From Daphnia pulex (Eukaryota; Arthropoda; Branchiopoda; Diplostraca; Daphniidae), in NCBI RefSeq assembly GCF_021134715.1, contig NC_060023.1, positions 11,222,001-11,286,000 on the forward strand: a stretch of DNA of 64,000 nt, given 5' to 3'. The notes beneath the pieces are model-generated. The model was given only the letters and a program-made list of their open reading frames with translations, ran no database searches and was not told the DNA's origin. Within the stretch, counting starts at the first letter, position 1. Each line of letters begins with the position of its first letter. Shown in pieces: positions 46,901-61,900 of this stretch. Both the position numbers and the translations under genes were made by a program.

Positions 46901-49900
46901 CATAGACGTGATTGAGCGATTCCGTCCCGACGACCCCCCCACAATCGATCCGAATTTGTTTCCCAGGAAAGCAATAAGGAAAAACACAGCGAGTGGAGGT
47001 CCGTCCGTCCAGGAAGAGAAATTGCACATCCGTCCGCCATGTCAAATCGTCCAGTCTAGAAAAAGGAAAAATAGGAGAGAAGGTTGCGCTTACCCACAAG
47101 GACGGCCGTGCTGTTGTGTGATGGATCGTAAGGGCTGACACCCTGGCCGTTGACCTGCTTCTCCAGGACGTATTCACCTTCCTGTCGTGTAGAGTGTCGA
47201 GTGCGTCACGCGGGCAAGAAAAAAAAAATAAATAAAAAAGAAAACAAAAATCAGACAACAATTTAGCGCCGGCGGGAGCTAAACGATCAACGGTGGGAGG
47301 AGGAGCTGACGTCAATCCCCCGGCACAACTTGAACCAGTTACACACACACAATATCGATCCGTCCCAAATAAACTGGTGTGGTTGGTGGAAAAATCCAAA
47401 ATAAAACAAGACGGTTCGACATCATCAGATGGCGGCTGCCGGGGGGCTCAAAAGACGTCACGTCAAACACACACCGCCCGGCAGCATCAGGAGCATCATC
47501 TCCCCACCTCTTCTTAAACCATTGATCCCTCCTTATTGCCATTTTCGTGAGTGGCGCAACCAATGTCAGCCGCAGGGCCAATCAATGTCGTCGTCGGTGA
47601 AGAAGAAAAAAAGGTGAGGATCGAATCCCAGCAACCGGCAAGGATTGCGCAGAGTGAAACATTTTTTGGGGGGGAGAGTTTACCTTGTAGGCGTATTCAC
47701 GGCACATGGGCTTGTAAGCGTGAGTGCCGCATAGCAACAGACGGCCGGGACTCTTCATGGCCAGCACTCGGATGTAATTCTGGCATTCCTCCTGCGGATA
47801 AGAAAAGACAAAAAAGAAAATGGTGAAATGCTGGTGGTGGATGGAAAAGTTGTGGTGGTTACAGTACCTCGCTGCGTCCTTTGAGTTGGCACATTTTCAC
47901 GTGATCCTCCAGGGCGAACCATTCGACTTTCTGCAAAATAAATATAAAAAAAATAAAAGAAATAAAATCCATCAAACTGCTGGAAATCACTTGCTAGTGT
48001 AGTGTACATCTAAATACAGCCTGACCAGACAGTGGAACACACACACGAAAACACGTTTGATTGAATGATGGATGAATGACGTCAATCGGAGCTACCCCAG
48101 TTGCCAGGAATAAGCGAAAGCGTGCCGAAAATTGGCCAGGAAAACAAATCGATGGCGTCTATTCGTGACGGTCACTTGCGTCCGCCGGAATTATTAATGA
48201 GACATCCACACACTCGCCACCTCCCCCCACCAACTAACCAGGAGCTCCAATGAGGAGCTCACAGAGCAAAAACAACCAACAGGATCGCTATACATAGCCT
48301 TTTACTACCATTAAGAGCCAAGGCCTCGTCAATAAGTCAAAAAGGCATGAATGAGGCAGCGCTGGCCTGTTATCGATCCAGCTGGCCGGCACACACGACC
48401 TTAAAGCCCAAAAATAATCAAACGCCAAACTGGCCCAAGGAAAAAAAGAAAAAGAGTAAATATAAATCAAAAGAAATATTTTTCGGCTGGACATTTTTGT
48501 GGGTGGCCCGTTTTTCCTATCGGCATCTGCGTCGAGAGAAGATGATGATGATGAATAACGCAGCCGGACGGAAACGCTTCCTAGACTGGGAGGGTCTTTC
48601 CTCATTTTCACCCACCCCCACTACTACACCACACATCACCCAGTTGCAATAAGTCGCGTTAATTCCGTAGCTTTCCAGCCTGGGCAAAGCCTGGGCAAAA
48701 GTTTTGCCTGGCTCTTTCTCTGTGTGTGTGTGTGTGCTCCCGTCATGTCTGATTTTTCAGCATGTTTGAACTGTTGCTATATTAGGAGCTCTAGGCCCCC
48801 GTCTTATACCCAGGGCCAAAGGGATTTGAAAGGAGCTTATTCCGGAATATCTATGTCTACACTTTTCTCACGCGCATCTCTTCTTTCCCGCAGAGAGAAA
48901 AATAAAAATATAAATATAAATACACACGCCCAGTCCTTTGCCATGCCAAACGGGCACGTTTCCTAAGTCTCTTTTTATTTTTTATTTTTATTATTATGAA
49001 TATCTTTTTCTATCCCTCCTCCCTTTTTAAAAGAAGAAAAAAAGGATATTCGCCCCGGAGGAATACGAAACGATAGGGAAAATCCTCTGAAGAGAGAAGC
49101 GCATCTGTTTGATCCCAAAGTGGCGCCGTGAAGAAAAGTCGAAAGACGAAGAAGAAGAAGATTGAAAGAAATAAGACTCCCAAAAGGGATGGATGGATGG
49201 ATGAAGAAACATAATACAGAAGAAGAAGAAGGTAGAAACTCTTTTCTTTCGTCTCTACTCGGACGCCCCAAATAAGGAGCTGTACAACAACGATGATGAT
49301 GACTGACTGACCTCGACTAATAGTCGGTAGACGTAGAGAGTCTCTTTTATTTTTTTATCTCCATTCCTAATCAGCCCTGGGAAAATGAATAAATCATTAA
49401 GAGAGAGAATCGAGCCCGAGCTGGGCCTCACAGCCATTTTTTTTTGTTTTCTTCATATGCTCATTAACAAGAGGATAGGAAAAACAAAAGAGAGTCGAGG
49501 AAAGCTCGTTAAGTCTTGCGTCGCCAATGGCTTTCCAGGGAAAGAAGAAGAGAAAAAGGTTGCGCCGAGGAGGCTGTTGTCGACAGGATCTTAATTGAGC
49601 TTCCAAGTCTCATGGACACACACACACGGCAACTGCATTCTGATCCCCCGGTCTAAAGCCCCTCCTCCTACCACCACCACCACCATCTCTCTATTATATC
49701 CATAGCTCCTGCTGCTGCTGGCCGGTATACCCCTTGTGGGGTGTACGTGAACTGCTGACCCATTCCGGCCACGTCCGTGAACCCCTCCTTTCCATCACTC
49801 CTTGACTGGGGAAAGAAAAAACTCCTTTGCCTTCATTGCAAACAAGGAGCTACTCTCCTTTTTTTAGACTCTTCCATCGTCTCCCCCAAGGAGCTCCGCC

Positions 49901-52900
49901 AGGAATTATATCGATAGAAACAAGGAGCCAGTGGGAGAGAGGGTCTTTATCATATCGATCCCTCCACCCGCTTGCCTGTGTGGGTGTACACGTACAGTAT
50001 AAAAGAAGAGAAAAAGTTATTGCCGGCCCAGTCAGAGTGAGGGATGAACAAGGGAGGGACAGATATGAGCAACACGACACACACAATCAAATGGAGAAGA
50101 AACAACAAGATGATGGGATAATCCAAATAGGATCCCCCGCCAATCCCCCCCCCCCCCCACCCCTCACACACAACCCAAATCTCTTTGGCTGGCCCATTTT
50201 CTTTTACCTTATTCTCCACCATGGTCGGCATGCTCAGATTGTAGACGGCATTCCTGCGATAAAACAAACAAACAAATAAATACAAATTAGTTTCATATTT
50301 TATTTTTTTTTAAATAAAACATTTCATTGAAAAAAACGAATCGACTTCCACTCGATTTGGTTCATCGGCGTGGGCGTCGGTGGGTGGGTGGGTGGTAGAC
50401 ATTTATTGAATTTTGTGATATTGCCGTCAATTTATTTCCCCTCCAAAAACGTAACTGCGTAGTCGACGGGATTACACATTACACAAGCACCCGTGGGGGG
50501 GATGGGGGGGTAGCCGAAAAAGGAGGATCGATAAGTGACGGCGCGCATGGGCGCCAGAGAGTTGGTCCCGACCCCACCCCACCCCCTCCAAAAACGCCAT
50601 AAAAGATCCTCCTTTTTTTCAGATAAGCAAAAATGGAGGCTCCTTGGCTCCTTGAATGTTTCAACGCCGCTCCTAACCCCCTCCCCCCTCTCCTCCTGTC
50701 TGTCTATTAGTCTCTATTTGCGGTGGTGGTGGTGGTATTCCTTTTTAGCCGCCACCCCTCCTTCTTTCCCATTTCCTCCTCCTAGTCTCCCGACTTCCGA
50801 CGTCCGAAATAGCTCCCCCCCCCATCTACTCTCTTCACGATCGTGAGTGAGAAGCGTCTTGTCGATCCTCTCGACTATTTTTTGGCCAACTGTAAACCCC
50901 CCCTACTCAACCCCCACCCGGAAAGGAGATATCACGACACGGACAGACAATAGACGAAGAAGAAGAAGGAAAAAAGAAGATTCTGATTCTTCTTCTTGTG
51001 CGGGAGCGTTTCCTTGACGACTTGGCGCGTTCAATAAAATCCCTGATGCGACACAATGCCGCCCGCCACAGTTTCTTCTCTTATCTTTTTTTCGAGTTTC
51101 GCATTGGCCAACAAGAAAATCGTCGAGCAGATCCCAGGGAGAGAAGATATCGATCTTCTTTTGTTTCTCTTCTATTGCCGGGACGTGATTCCCGACCGTC
51201 ATAGACTCTTGTGTGTGGAATATGCAAAAATATAAAGTGGAACTGGAATAGATGTCGCGCCCAATCGACCCCACCACCACAGAAACGCCCGGTCATAAAA
51301 AGAAACGACTGGGATGATGAGAGAATCGATCGTCAGGAGCCCAACATCATTGGCTCCTTGCACGCGTGAAAAAATTGCTGTTGTACAACTTGTCCTCCAT
51401 CCTCCTACCACCCCGTATGTGTGTGTTGTTGTCTAACGATTGTTCAGAGATAGTAGGGGGGACGCAAATCCCTCGCCCAGTTTGTGTGTGTATGTTTTGC
51501 ATAAGTTTCTTCTAGCTCCTTGTCTGTGTGTGTTAATGATCGTTTTATCATCCAGCTGGAGGGTGAGAGGGGGGGGAGCTCCTGGGCTCCTTTTCTTTGG
51601 ACTCGAGATCCTTCTCAAGCAAAGTTCCATACAAACCAACGGACCACACGCAAACCCGACACGAGTTCCCCCCGGCCTTGTCCTCCGCACCCGAAACGCA
51701 AACGCGTTTTTCCCTTTTTCTTGTTTGACTTGTTAATGAGACACGGAGAAACTGTGTACCAGTCGCGCAGATGAGAGAGAAAACAGAAAGACTATACACT
51801 ACGCCGTAGTTGTTGTTGTTGTTGTACAATCGATCCGGCACCATTGTGTGTGTACACGAGAGAGAGAGATGAGAGCCTGGGCTTTGATAATAGAAAGAAT
51901 CAGGCGAGAGATAACCAAAAGTTTCTTTTTTCAAAAATGTTAACGGGTGAAAGAGAATATTCCAGTCACGATTCGTTCCCGACTCGAAACGGTCAACCGG
52001 GATTCACGATAACAACAACAACAACCCGAAACTGACGATGTCATCAAACTGTAAATAGTTTGTTTGGTTTGGTTGTTTTTCTTTTCTTTTGCCACTGAAA
52101 TGAATTTTCTTTTGTTCCAAGATTTTTTGATTCGATTGCAGTTCAGCCAGAGAGACTAAATCGCGTGATTCTTTTGTGTTTTTTGTTTTTATTCCGGGAC
52201 TGTGCGTGAAGTCTCCGCATCCGGATAGACTTCTCTCTCCCGCTAGGCACGCAACAACCTTTTTAGCGGCCGGGCAAAATTCCTTTTAGCCAATAAGAAT
52301 CTCGTGAAATCTCCAGAGAATTTTCGCCCAAAAAAAAAGAAAAAAACAAAATTTCATTTTCTTCTTTTTGATTTTAAATAAAGCCTCGCCTCTTTTTCTC
52401 TTCCCCTCTTCTCAATATGGGCTGATTGATATGCCGGCCAGTGTCTCTCTCTCGCACGCTGTAATAACGTTTTCCCGTTTTTTCCATTTGCATAATCCAA
52501 AGAGGTGGGCTCTGGGGTGGGGTTGGGGGAGAGAGAGAGGTGAATCAAAGGTTTAAGTGGAAAGGATATCCATCATCATGAGATGAGTGTGGGAGTTTGT
52601 GAAATCTCCCCGTCCCTCCCCCCGACTCTCTTCGTCACGGCCCCCAGAGTTTGATGGCGCAATCCTCTTCTTCTTTTTCTACCAGTGGAGAAGATAAAAA
52701 TACACAAAATAGAGAGATGGGGGGGAGATAATATCGATCCATCGGAGAGGGAGAGGCGGCATCCATTGACGGATGGACGGATATCCATGTTGCATACAAC
52801 TCTCTCCCCCCTCCACTTGTGTACAGTCTATATAATCTTGTAACTTGTGTATGTAATGTTTCTCTATCTCTCTCTGCTCGGCAGTGGGGTTTTTCTTTTC

Positions 52901-55900
52901 AATTTTGTTCGGTACGACAGAGGGGGTTGAGGGGTGGGTGGTTACATGTTCGACAAGTGAAAATTGCCCGTGTGTGTCATGTGATACACAATTTCATGTT
53001 TTTGTTTTTATTTTTTCTCCGATTTGATCGAAAACGATAAGGTCGTCACGTCGGGCGACGACAGCCGGAGTAAAATAAAAAAGATATTTGAAAAAATTCC
53101 CTCCGCCGGAATAAAATGATGGACGGGTTGGGTTATTGGTAGCCCGGCAACCCCCCACCACTACTACACTCCACTTCCCCCCTTCCTATTGGTTGTCTCG
53201 GCGGATTTCACTTGAAAAATAAAATAAAAAAACATCCGATCCAATCTTCTTCTCCTCTTCATGTTTATATAACGCACAGAGAGAGAAGGAAGACGGGAAA
53301 GAAAAAAAAAAGTTGCATAGTTACCAAACTATAAAAGAGTCGAAAAAAAAGTAAAACTTCTTTGATTCGACTGGTGAAGAGAAGATACACGAATCATAAC
53401 TTTTTTTTTCCTTTTTCTTTTTTACCAATTCAATCATTTAAAAAGCGCCCCCGGCTCTGCACTTTTATTTTTTTTCTTTCCTTCCGACCCCCCCAAAAGT
53501 TATTTCAATCGCAAAAATTTAATTTCCTTCCGCTTTTTTTTTCTAAAGCCAAAAACTCTTTGCTCGGAAACATTTGATGAAAAAGATATGAAAATCTAAT
53601 CAAAAGAAAGATGAAGAATCGATCAATAGATAGATGATATACAGTACCTTGCGCCGACTAGGACGAACTCTCCATCCGACTGCAATAACCGGAAGTGATC
53701 TTTGCTGGTCGTGTTGCCTTGGAAACGGACCGCTTCGTCTGATCCTGGAAAAGAAAATCAAAACCAAATCATCAGAAAAATGTGTTACAACGTACACTAT
53801 TTGGCCAGCAGATATGACTCTAAAAAATCAAATACAAATCAAAACCCAATCTACTAGACAAGCGAACCTAACACAACAGAGTGGAGGGGGGGGGGCCATT
53901 CCCATTCCTCCGTGTTACACAAGCGCAAACATAACAACGTTGACATTCAATGCGACGTTGCTGCTGCTGCTCCTATCTGGGTAGGAGGACTTGATGCTCC
54001 ATCTGATTGATCTCCAGTGTTGGCAGAACGAAATTGGGGGATAGAAAATGGGGTAGTAGCCAGACTAGGAGCAATAGGAGGAGGAGGGAGGTTAGGAGCT
54101 ATTTGCCATGGAGAGAGAAGAGTATTGATCCGTTTTCTGGGTGGGCCCTTTTCGGGAGAAACACTATATTGCAGCACACACACACACGGCCCCTCTCATG
54201 TACATAAAGAGCGCTCAGACACTCCACACAAGTACAACAGGGGGATGGGGGGGATAGGAAAGTGAAAGGCAGAAAACGAGAGAGAGAAATGTAGAGCAAC
54301 TCTGACAAATCTCGGAATTTCTACTGGCAGAGAGATAAGATAAGGAAAAATAAAAGTTTGATTTCGGGATGATAATCACAGACTTTTTGATCGATGGCGG
54401 CAAATGGAAATGATTCGACCACACCACTCGAGAGAGAGAAATTTCTCTCTCTGTCTGTGTGTGTATCGCAATTGTTACGCAATTAGAATATCAAGGGGGT
54501 CGTTAAACAGTCCAAAGTTCCTAATGGCGAAATAATTCGGCAACGCTGTCGACAAAAAAACGGTGAATCATCATTGGCTTTTTATTCTCTTCGTGTGTGT
54601 GTGGAGATTAGAAATCTTTTGTAGTAGAGAGAGACACACACGCCATTGACCGATTACCGTGACGTCATTGCCGAAACATTTCTTAACTGAAAAAAATTTT
54701 CAAGGAAAAACAAAACAAGTGAAAATCCGGGAGCGCTACAAAGTCCTCCCGCTGCCAAAACTTTTAAATAAAAATATAAAAACAAAAAACAAATACAAGT
54801 TTTGTCATTTTTTATGTGTGTCTGGGATAAAGGAGGATGGATCATCAAATAGAGAAGATGGGCATCGTTCAAATAATGTCCACTAAAAAAGAAAAAAAGA
54901 TGATGGACGACGGGCTCATTTTGGTATTTTTTTGTGTGTCGTTATTCGATTTCCACATTCGCCCGCGCCCTGAAACAACAACAACAACAACCAAGAGGCT
55001 CTCTTGTGATGAAATAAAAATTCTTCCTCTAGTCTCGGACTTTGGGGAAAATGGATGGGCACAACGACTACTGTGTCAGTCGACCCCGGGAGGAGGCCGT
55101 TAGTCACGCTCCTAGCTGCCGCTCCTAGCCGCTCGCATTAGTGTTCTCTCTCCGTTCCGTATTACTACACAAGGGAAAAAAAGGAAAGAGATGGCGTTGA
55201 AACTCTATTAGACTAATCGCATTGTCTTTGAGCTAAAAACGATAGAAAGAAAGAGCCTCCGGGTTGGACTAGTCTGGCCGGTAGCCCTACTTAACGGCCG
55301 TCTCTACCGCCGCCCGTCAAATATACGAGCGTGTAATCATAACACACACAAGACGATGTAGCGGCGTCTAGGTGAAGAAGCGCAAGGTGACGAGTCCATT
55401 CATCTTAGCCGAGGCAATGGCCATTTCAAAAAGACACAAGAGCGGCAGATGGCGCGCCCCATGTTTGAATGTTATTTCCCCACCAAACAATTCAACAAGC
55501 TTTTAAAAAACTGAGCTAAACTGGTGGAAAACAACAAACACACACCGTGAATAGGCTCCCTTCTCAAGACAGCTGGGCCAGACAGACAAATGCCCGTTTG
55601 ACCATTTTATCGACAGGATTATTTATGACATTCAAAAGTTATTTTCAGACTGGGAAAAGCTTTTATTCCATTCGACTGGGCGCGTCGGAAAGATGAGCGT
55701 TTCATCTTTCTTCCTATTTTGTCTTTTTTTTTTTTAAATTGGATATCGAAACCATCTGCTGGGCGCACGTTCGTTAATGGCCAACTGGTAAATCTGTCGG
55801 AAGAGGACAAGGAGGGGGGGGGGAGCTAGATGAAACGCATTTCGTCCTTAGAAAGGGGCAAATCTGCATAGATGACGCATCTTTTTCTATTCTCCACTTT

Positions 55901-58900
55901 TTTCCTTCTGCCCCCTCCATCCCCCACTGGAAATGATTACAAGAGATCGAAAGGGAGGAGCGCCTCCTACGCCACTCCTCATCCGGATATAGGGACTGGG
56001 CGCTTCCTTCCGGAATCGCGAGGGGTGCGGAGAGACAAGTTCGGCCAAGGGGGGGAGAGAACGGACAGACAGACAGACAAGATAGTTGTATATATGGGAG
56101 ATTCACTCTATTCCGGTTGCTGCCTCCCCCAAAAAGCTTCCAGTCGGTTAGACACAAAGAAGAACACAAAATCCTCCTCCCTATAGTAGTAACTTCAACT
56201 TTAAACTTGGAATTGCATTTAAAAATAGGCGATTTTGGGCGGGTCTCACATTTTGGATTTCGCCTCGTCAAATAAGCGACGGGGTATGCATTTCATTTGC
56301 ATATATCATTATATTAAGACCAAGCTAGGCCATTTACCCCCCGAATCGAATTCAAAGTGGCACATCGTTCCCAATCTCATTCCCAATCTCCGTCCCACTT
56401 GCGTCGATTCCACACGTACGCAAAGTGTGCGCGGGAGATTTGAAAAAAAAAAATCAAAAGAATTTCGACTGACGTCCAACACGAGAGACGAGAGACACAC
56501 ACAAAACAAACAAGACAACAAGTTGAGGTCACGTCAAGAAGGTCGTGGGAAGAGAGTCAGTCAGAGTCCCCCTCCCCTTCTGCCACTATCAATAATAAAA
56601 TAAGAGGTCACAAAAAAGAACACACTTTTATAGACTCTGAGCCTCTTTTTCTTTATCTTTTCCAGACGTGTACCTTTTTTTGATAATGGACACGGGGGGA
56701 GAAGGAAGAAGGAGGGTATATATATCTAAGATTGTTGTTGTTGTTGTGTGGTTTATCCTCTTTTCTTTCCCATGTCGCTGTTGTTGACCCTCGTTTGCGG
56801 TTGGGGGATTTCGGTTGTTGTAGTTTTTCGCACAAGGAAATAGCCGAAGGTAGATGGCGTTGGCGGTTGGATTCACCTGGCCGTTTGTTGCGCAACAATT
56901 GCCGATATCGAAAATTTTGTGAGTGTAGATAAAATGTGAATTGAGTTGTGGTTTTTTTTTTCTTTTTAAGTCGGCGGGATATAGACACAACCGACGTGAA
57001 CCGTGACGGAATAAATCAAATTAAAAAACAAGTCCCTCGGCCACCGAAACGGGAGCGAGTGTGTGTGCCAGATAACGAGTTAATCAAGTCGAAAAGGTAA
57101 CACGGAATCAACAAAAAAAAAAAAATAGAAACGGCAGCCGACCGAAGAGAAACGTGTCAAGTCGACGGGAGCGGGAATTCTTCGGCTGCGACGGATGTGT
57201 GCGCGAGATGCGCCAAGGCACGGCACACATTTTTCCATCTATTTCCATTGCCAGTTCTTTTTCTTATTTTTGTTTTCTTTTTTCACGGTCCAAGTGGTCC
57301 GTCGACTTTGGCTGTTTCTTGGCACTTTGGGCCGGCCTCCTCCCCGATTCCGTTCTCTCCTGATTTCTCCGTGATTGAGCCAATTCAAACTCCGCCCATC
57401 TTTCTTTTTCTTGGCTCCCTATACTACTATACACTCACGTACCTCGGACAAAAGCCCAACATTGTTGCCATTTCGACATTGTGTTTTATACCGGGAAAAA
57501 ATTCGGGGTCCCTTTTGTGTGTTGTCACACAAACAACGACAATTCCAGCGGAATTATTTCTCTTTTCTTTTCCTCTCACTCTCTCTCGCAATTCCAATGA
57601 CGTCATTCTCCGCAGTTCCGACAGAATGCAATAAATGACAATGGGAAGTGGGGAGAGAGAGAGAGAAGTAAAATATTATCTTTTCGACAGACTTGGGTCG
57701 GCCCTTATGGTCATGTCAACGCGTCCATACACAGTCCGTTATGTGTGTATTGTAATAATATCTCGGCTGCTGCTGTGCTGGGGACCTTTATCCGTCTACG
57801 TCACATGGCGCACCAGCAACACTCCCTGGACCAGACGACAATAACAACAACCCAAGCTGTTGTTCTTGTTGTCCCACACACTGGACACACACTGAAATTT
57901 CCAGCTCTAGCTATTGTTTCAGACCAGTAAAAGCAATGAAGAAATCGCCTCTGGCTGCTCCTTCTTTTGTTAGATTCTTTTAAAAAAATATTCCAAAAAA
58001 TGTTTTTTTTTCCAGACGTCTAGAAAAAAAAGTCCAGGGTATCCAGGGAACAACAACAACAACAACAACAACAAGAAAAAGGTTCTGGTAGAAGAAGAAG
58101 GGAGAAAAAAATGGAAGTTTTGAACAGCAGGGGATGATGTGGAGGGGTTCGGCCTACATGTATAATTATATACCAGGGCTGGCTATTATAGAAAGAGAGA
58201 AAGTTTTGGTAGTGTTATATAAAATAAAAAAGGCTCTCTCTCTCCCGTGTTGCATATGTGATGATGCACCGACTCTTATTTCTCTCTCTCTCCCACTCTA
58301 CTCCCCTCCCCTCAGATATTTTATTACATTTTTTTGGCTTTGGGGAGGAGGGCCTGCCCGTCGACTTTCCTCGTATCTACGACACAGACGCACTAAAGCG
58401 AACGGCCCCACGAGTCTCCCAACCTCACGGACAATGTAACACACACACAGACAGAGATATCGATTGGGTGACGGGCCAGGCCATATAGTCACCCACGACC
58501 AAATGCACAAACCCCCATCCAGTTACCCCCCGAAAAAAGACGCTGTGGGCGGGCCAACGCGATAAATCTCCAAACACAAACACACAAAAGACAAAAGAGA
58601 GTCGACTATATGAACGTCTGTGTTTAAGCTGAAAAACCCACACAGAGAAAAATAAGACAAGAAAAGGCAAATAAGATGGTAAAGTTAGACTTTAGTAGTA
58701 GGAGGGTTTTAAACCTCATAAACACGTCCTGGAAAAGAAAAGAGATTCCACTTTTACGACAGTGTTCAACTGGCAACGCTGTGGAAACGATTTGAAATCA
58801 TCGGCCATCACAGAGCATCACCACCACCACACACTAGAAAAAAAAGGGCGGTCAATTTGATTTGTGTGTGGTCAATACAATCACACAAAAATGGCCTCCC

Positions 58901-61900
58901 CCCACCACCACAAATCAAAATGGGCTATCGGAATCCAGGACCCAAAGAAAAAAACGTGTTTTTTAATAATAAAAAGAAGAAGGTACCACACACACAAGAC
59001 ACCTGGAATTCCAATAGACTCGGGGGGGTTCTCTCACCTGTCGGAATGTGAACCCCCAAACCCACCCAGCCACCACCTTTGCATAGTTTTGGCCCTGCTG
59101 CGAGCCGAATGACACGACATACATTTTCTTGCTGGTTTCAAGTACACCAGTCCATCAAGTAGACAAGGAAATGGAACGATATAAATTCACGTTGTCTGTG
59201 TGTCGGGAGGGGGGGGGGAGCTGATGGAGTCGTCTCTCCCCATTTTCTTTTAGGGTGGCGGTTCCTGCCAAGTCATAAATAACTTGGACTTTTTTTCTTC
59301 TTTTCTACCCTGATTACCACCAGCGCGGGTCTCTCTCTCGCCATTTTTCTAGTCGGGTTAACCAACCACCATCCGCATTCAAACAACAACAACAGCCAAC
59401 TCGACGGTAAATCACCCCACAAAAGTTAAGTAGCTGCAAGAAATGAAGAATTGGGCGAGGAGCGGAAACCACACCCAGCCCTTTTATCTTTAGCGCCGAA
59501 TCTCTCCCCTCCCTCCTTCCTTCCGTCTAATTAGATAACAACAACCCAAAAAGAGAAAAAAAAAAGGTCAATAAAATCAGCACGTCATCTCCAGATTAGG
59601 AGACACAGCCGAAAAGGAAGAGGCAAAACCAATGACGCAACCGCCGAAAAACTTTGAACTTTCCAAGGGACCTATACCAAAAAGTTTGTTAGTTTTATTT
59701 TTAATTTTTTTTTCCACGCAATCAATAAGACCCCGACCATGAAATAATGGGAAAATAAATAAATAAAAATTCCTTTGCCCTTACGAAATGGCTTCTTCCC
59801 CATTGTTTTTTGTGGGGGGGGCTGTTAAAAAATTGAGTTGATGAACCATTGCCAGCGGTTTTCTTCCTCGGTGTTGTTTTTCTTGCACACACACACACAC
59901 AGAGTAAGAGTGTGCTATTATTGTGGGCGGGTTATGGTGCGTCTCGCCAATCTTTTTTTTTCCTAACCAAAAATATTTTTGTTTTCTCGAAACGGCGGAA
60001 CGAATAAGAGGGGATTTCAAATTCCGCGCGCAACTTTATTGCACGGACATTTCTTTTTCTTTTTTAAAAAGTAGAAAATAAAAATACGAGAACATCATCC
60101 AAGGCCGGCCCCACTGGGTAGTAAAAACCCAAACAACCAAAAGAACTGGCCAAGTCCAGAGTTTCTTGTTTGTTGGGTTAAACGATGGAAAGTCGGTGGA
60201 AAAGAGAGAAACGGATGAAAAGAGAAGCGAAAGAAGAAATTTCTTGTTTCTTCTTCTTTGGCTCTCGACATGATTTCCCTGCGGAGTGTGTGGAAGCAAA
60301 CGGATGAATGCGAGGAGATGGGAGAAAATGGGAGAATGAAACTAGAAAGAAGTAGAGAGAGAGAGAGAGAGGGATGATGGATGAGATACGACGGTTTGTC
60401 CAGTTGCCAACAAAATAAAAGAGAAGGACGACCCAGGGGCGCCCCTGGATGTTTTTCCCCCCTTCATGGGGCTCTCGCAAGTTCTCTCTCCTTCAGAGTT
60501 TATTTTCTTTCTTGGTTGAGAAACTGCTGCTCCTGGCTACTGCCCTTTCGGTTTTTAGGAGCCTGGTGGAATGCCTCCCAAGACACACACTATACCAGGC
60601 CCATCGTTCACTCTCCTCCTAGCAAACTGGGGAAAACGGGCAGACATTCAATCGACACCAGAGCTCCCCTGAAAGTTTTTCATAAAAGGCCCCTTCGTCC
60701 CTTGTGCAACGCAACCAGATGATCAACGACCGAAATCGCGCAACCAAACAACAACAACAGCAGCAACTGACGGAGGAATAAAATTTGAAGTTTTCTGTGT
60801 ACGCAAGAAGAAAAGAAGAGAGGGTGGAATAGTGGCCGGGTGATTCATCATCCGCCGAGTCATTAAACAATTCCATGGAGCCCAACAACAACAACAACAA
60901 AGAAAAAGTCAACCGACTGTGAATCCAATGTCCTGTCTGTCTGACTGAATGTCTGTGAGAAAAAGCCAACAAGACAGGAGAGAGAGGTAATCCAGCTGAT
61001 GAGTCAAGAAGCTCCGGCCGGATGACGAGCTAGCCGAGAAAAAAAAAATATGAAACGTGAAACTTCTTAGCTATATCTTACGACCCTGTTGCTCTTTCCT
61101 ACTTAGTACTTTGATGCTTCTTCTCCAATAGCTTCTTCGTCTTGGCCCCTCCTTAAAGATTGTGGCCATCAAAAGTAAACCAACACCGTGCGAGGTGCGG
61201 TGGTTTCTTCTTCTTTCGGATCCCCCCTTCACTTGTCTTATTGTGGCCCACATTAAAATGCATTACGATGTGAAAGGGAGAGAAAGACAAACTGGTAATA
61301 TTAGATGTCGCCCTAATAACCGCAGAATAATAAAAACCAGGTGAGTCGCCGGTGGTGGTGGTGTCCGTCATCCAACGGGAAAAAACTGAATGGATGGATG
61401 GCAACTTAACCTTTCAAGACAACCCGAAAAAATTATGTTTTAAACTCGAATGATACCGAAGCCAAAAAGCCCTAGAGTGTAATTTTGTGTTTGTATAATC
61501 AGACAGACATTTACATCTTATCTCATTGCCTTTTAGAAGAGAAAAGAGAGTGGAGAGAGATTCTCTTTTCATAAGTCGTACACATGACATCGAGGCCAAC
61601 AGGTTAAACTGAATGATTTGTTTTGCATGTTAAGTTATGAGATTTCTATTCTCTCTCAGACGAAATTTTAAACAGAGAGAAGACACAAGACACATCCTGC
61701 CGGAAGTGGTTTCCCCCTCCTTTTTTGGTCGAGAGAAAAGAGATTGAATATTTTATAACGGGAAATCACAACAAACTTTTTTCGTGAAAAATAATAAAAA
61801 TAAAATGTTCATTCTTTATTCACTCTTCAACCGTGAAAAATGAACATTAAACTTTTCTTTTTTTTAAAATTTTCCAACCCTTAAAAAATATTTCAGGGAG

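Noticed and set aside
54837-55103. ORFs inside Sema-1a introns
   Set aside because: They follow low-complexity composition and lack splice or start support.
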